Source: Rhizobium sp. SG_E_25_P2 (GTDB lineage: Bacteria; Pseudomonadota; Alphaproteobacteria; Rhizobiales; Rhizobiaceae). From it: a DNA stretch of 64,000 nucleotides. Location of the stretch: the NCBI RefSeq assembly GCF_029892285.1, contig NZ_JARXVM010000012.1, forward strand, positions 124,001 to 188,000. Reading direction: 5' to 3'. The notes beneath the pieces were generated by a model that had not been told where the DNA came from, ran no database searches, and worked only from the letters and a program-made list of their open reading frames with translations. The position numbers were made by a program, and so were the translations under genes. Shown here one piece after another: positions 63,151 through 64,000 of the stretch; the stretch's first letter is position 1; the number at the start of each line of letters is the position of its first letter.

Positions 63151-63699
63151 ATGCCCACTGACGCCCAGATTTCCAAATTCATGAGCTAAGTCTTGCGCCA
63201 TGCGCCGCACGAGCTCGATCTTGAAGTCGACCCGCAAGGCTGGACCGACTATGCGCAGTTCAGCGACAGGCTGCGCGCGCAGCTCGGCGTGTCCGACTGC
63301 GACATCCGGCGCGTCATCGCCGAGAACGCCAAGAAGCGATTCACACTTGAAGATGGGCGTATACGCGCCGCCCATGGGCACAGCATCGACGTCGATCTGC
63401 CGCTGGAAGCGGTCACCCCTCCGAGGATACTTTATCATTGAACGACGGCGGCGGCCTGGCAGGAGATCGAGACATCTGGTCTCAACCCCATGCAGCGCAG
63501 CCATGTCCATCTGTCGCCCGGTCTCGAAACGGCCAGGCAGGTCGCAATGCGGCGGCGAGGTTCGCATATGCTGTTGACGGTGGATGCGCTGGCAATGGCG
63601 GAAGCAGGTTATGCTTTCCTTCGCGCCGACAATGGCGTATGGCTCACCGCGAACGTCCCGCCGGACTTCTTGTCCCCCGTTACGGAGATTGCCCGATGA
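63151..63699 (+). pseudogene. RNA 2'-phosphotransferase (KptA/Tpt1) pseudogene
   Basis: Reading one frame from MPTDAQISKFMS to TEIAR gives a full-length (about 180 residues) KptA/Tpt1 homologue broken by only two stop codons. TAA at 63187-63189 replaces the hydrophobic residue between SKFMS and VLRH; TGA at 63439-63441 replaces the Gly of the LYHGT motif (GGA to TGA would do). Intact motifs include [54 protein letters not shown] and [15 protein letters not shown]. The enzyme moves a 2'-phosphate from spliced RNA to NAD. There is no frameshift, so inactivation looks recent. Its last codons overlap the purQ start (ATGA). Confidence 0.88.
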
Positions 63700-64000
63700 A
63701 ATCCGCCGTCGTCCAGCTTCCTGGCCTCAACCGCGACCGCGACATGATCGCCGCCCTGACCAAGATTTCGGGACAGGCGCCCGTGACCATCTGGCAGACC
63801 GAGACCGAGATCCCCGACGTCGACCTGATCGTCATTCCCGGCGGCTTTTCCTATGGCGACTATCTGCGCTGCGGCGCCATCGCCGCGCGCATGCCGGTGA
63901 TGCAGGCGATCCGCGACAAGGCGGAACAGGGCGTGAAGGTGATGGGCGTCTGCAACGGCTTCCAGATTCTGCTCGAGGCCGGCATGCTGCCGGGCGCCTT
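63696..64000 (+). CDS. purQ: FGAM synthase glutaminase subunit PurQ (5' part)
   Basis: The first 101 residues are visible; the gene runs off the right edge. [20 protein letters not shown] and [20 protein letters not shown] are PurQ landmarks, and [20 protein letters not shown] contains the glutaminase nucleophile Cys. PurQ supplies ammonia to PurL. It starts inside the end of the kptA pseudogene (ATGA), so its translation may depend on ribosomes ending that frame, or on GGAG about 10 nt upstream. Confidence 0.95.
   Translation, partial: MKSAVVQLPGLNRDRDMIAALTKISGQAPVTIWQTETEIPDVDLIVIPGGFSYGDYLRCGAIAARMPVMQAIRDKAEQGVKVMGVCNGFQILLEAGMLPGA

Noticed and set aside
63193-63441. Separate 82-residue gene, and another at 63490-63699
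   Set aside because: Both are pieces of one KptA/Tpt1 frame separated by nonsense codons.
63439-63441. TGA read as selenocysteine in the KptA frame
   Set aside because: The position is the Gly of the LYHGT motif, no SECIS-like hairpin is obvious just downstream, and a second stop (TAA) also breaks the frame.

Overview
The window looks like chromosomal DNA of an alphaproteobacterium, most likely of the order Hyphomicrobiales (Rhizobiales). The evidence is the gene set: a fused SecDF, a TatABC-serS-surE-pcm block, ScpAB next to NagZ, short DUF1127 proteins, Usg, two DUF1476 (F1-ATPase zeta-type) proteins, NDUFAF3- and NDUFAF6-like proteins, a HisKA_2-type kinase and purC-purS-purQ. Base composition is high in G+C throughout. 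I cannot name a genus. I saw no rRNA, CRISPR array, insertion sequence or prophage.

Layout. 1-3 kb: two divergent secreted-protein genes, a modular RTX-like repeat protein cut by the left edge and a serralysin-type metalloprotease. 3-6.4 kb: trigger factor, tRNA-Leu(UAG), then a sRNA whose three hairpin loops all carry CUCCUCC, followed by two very short DUF1127 genes. 6.4-12 kb: an ene-reductase/HxlR divergent pair, trmFO and a Gln/Lys-rich OmpA-family protein. 12-20 kb: an amino-acid ABC transporter without its ATPase, usg, a TPR-methyltransferase, a dehydrogenase, and DNA-repair and stress genes (AlkD-like, Lrp, Fe-S uracil-DNA glycosylase, GST, nuclease). 20-26 kb: a membrane histidine kinase, dgkA, cobT/cobS, a DUF1289 protein, a retropepsin-like protease and a TauE-type exporter. 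26-49.5 kb: mostly minus-strand housekeeping genes: extensin-like lipoprotein, complex I assembly homologues, secDF/yajC, a degenerate LytM lipoprotein, pcm, surE, serS, tatCBA, an orphan ABC ATPase, scpBA, nagZ, a 1061-residue SPOR protein, argS and dgt. 49.6-64 kb: an erpA-type protein, xth, a START-like/M50 protease fusion, a HisKA_2 kinase, tRNA-Leu(GAG), lipB, rpe, purB, a Tyr-rich and acidic-repeat secreted protein, tandem DUF1476 genes, and purC-purS-(insert)-purQ, with purQ cut by the right edge.

The most notable points are these. (1) The three-hairpin anti-Shine-Dalgarno (cuckoo-type) sRNA lies beside two DUF1127 genes, a pairing that has a functional precedent in Rhodobacter. (2) An RNA 2'-phosphotransferase (KptA/Tpt1) pseudogene with exactly two in-frame stops sits inside the purine operon, behind a terminator that separates purS from purQ. 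(3) The secreted protein at 58.1-59.9 kb has a Tyr-rich middle and a 60-bp tandem repeat. (4) A terminator hairpin at 16.15 kb contains the ribosome binding site of the next gene. Starts were chosen from visible Shine-Dalgarno sequences and from where family similarity begins. All family assignments come from reading motifs, not from database searches.
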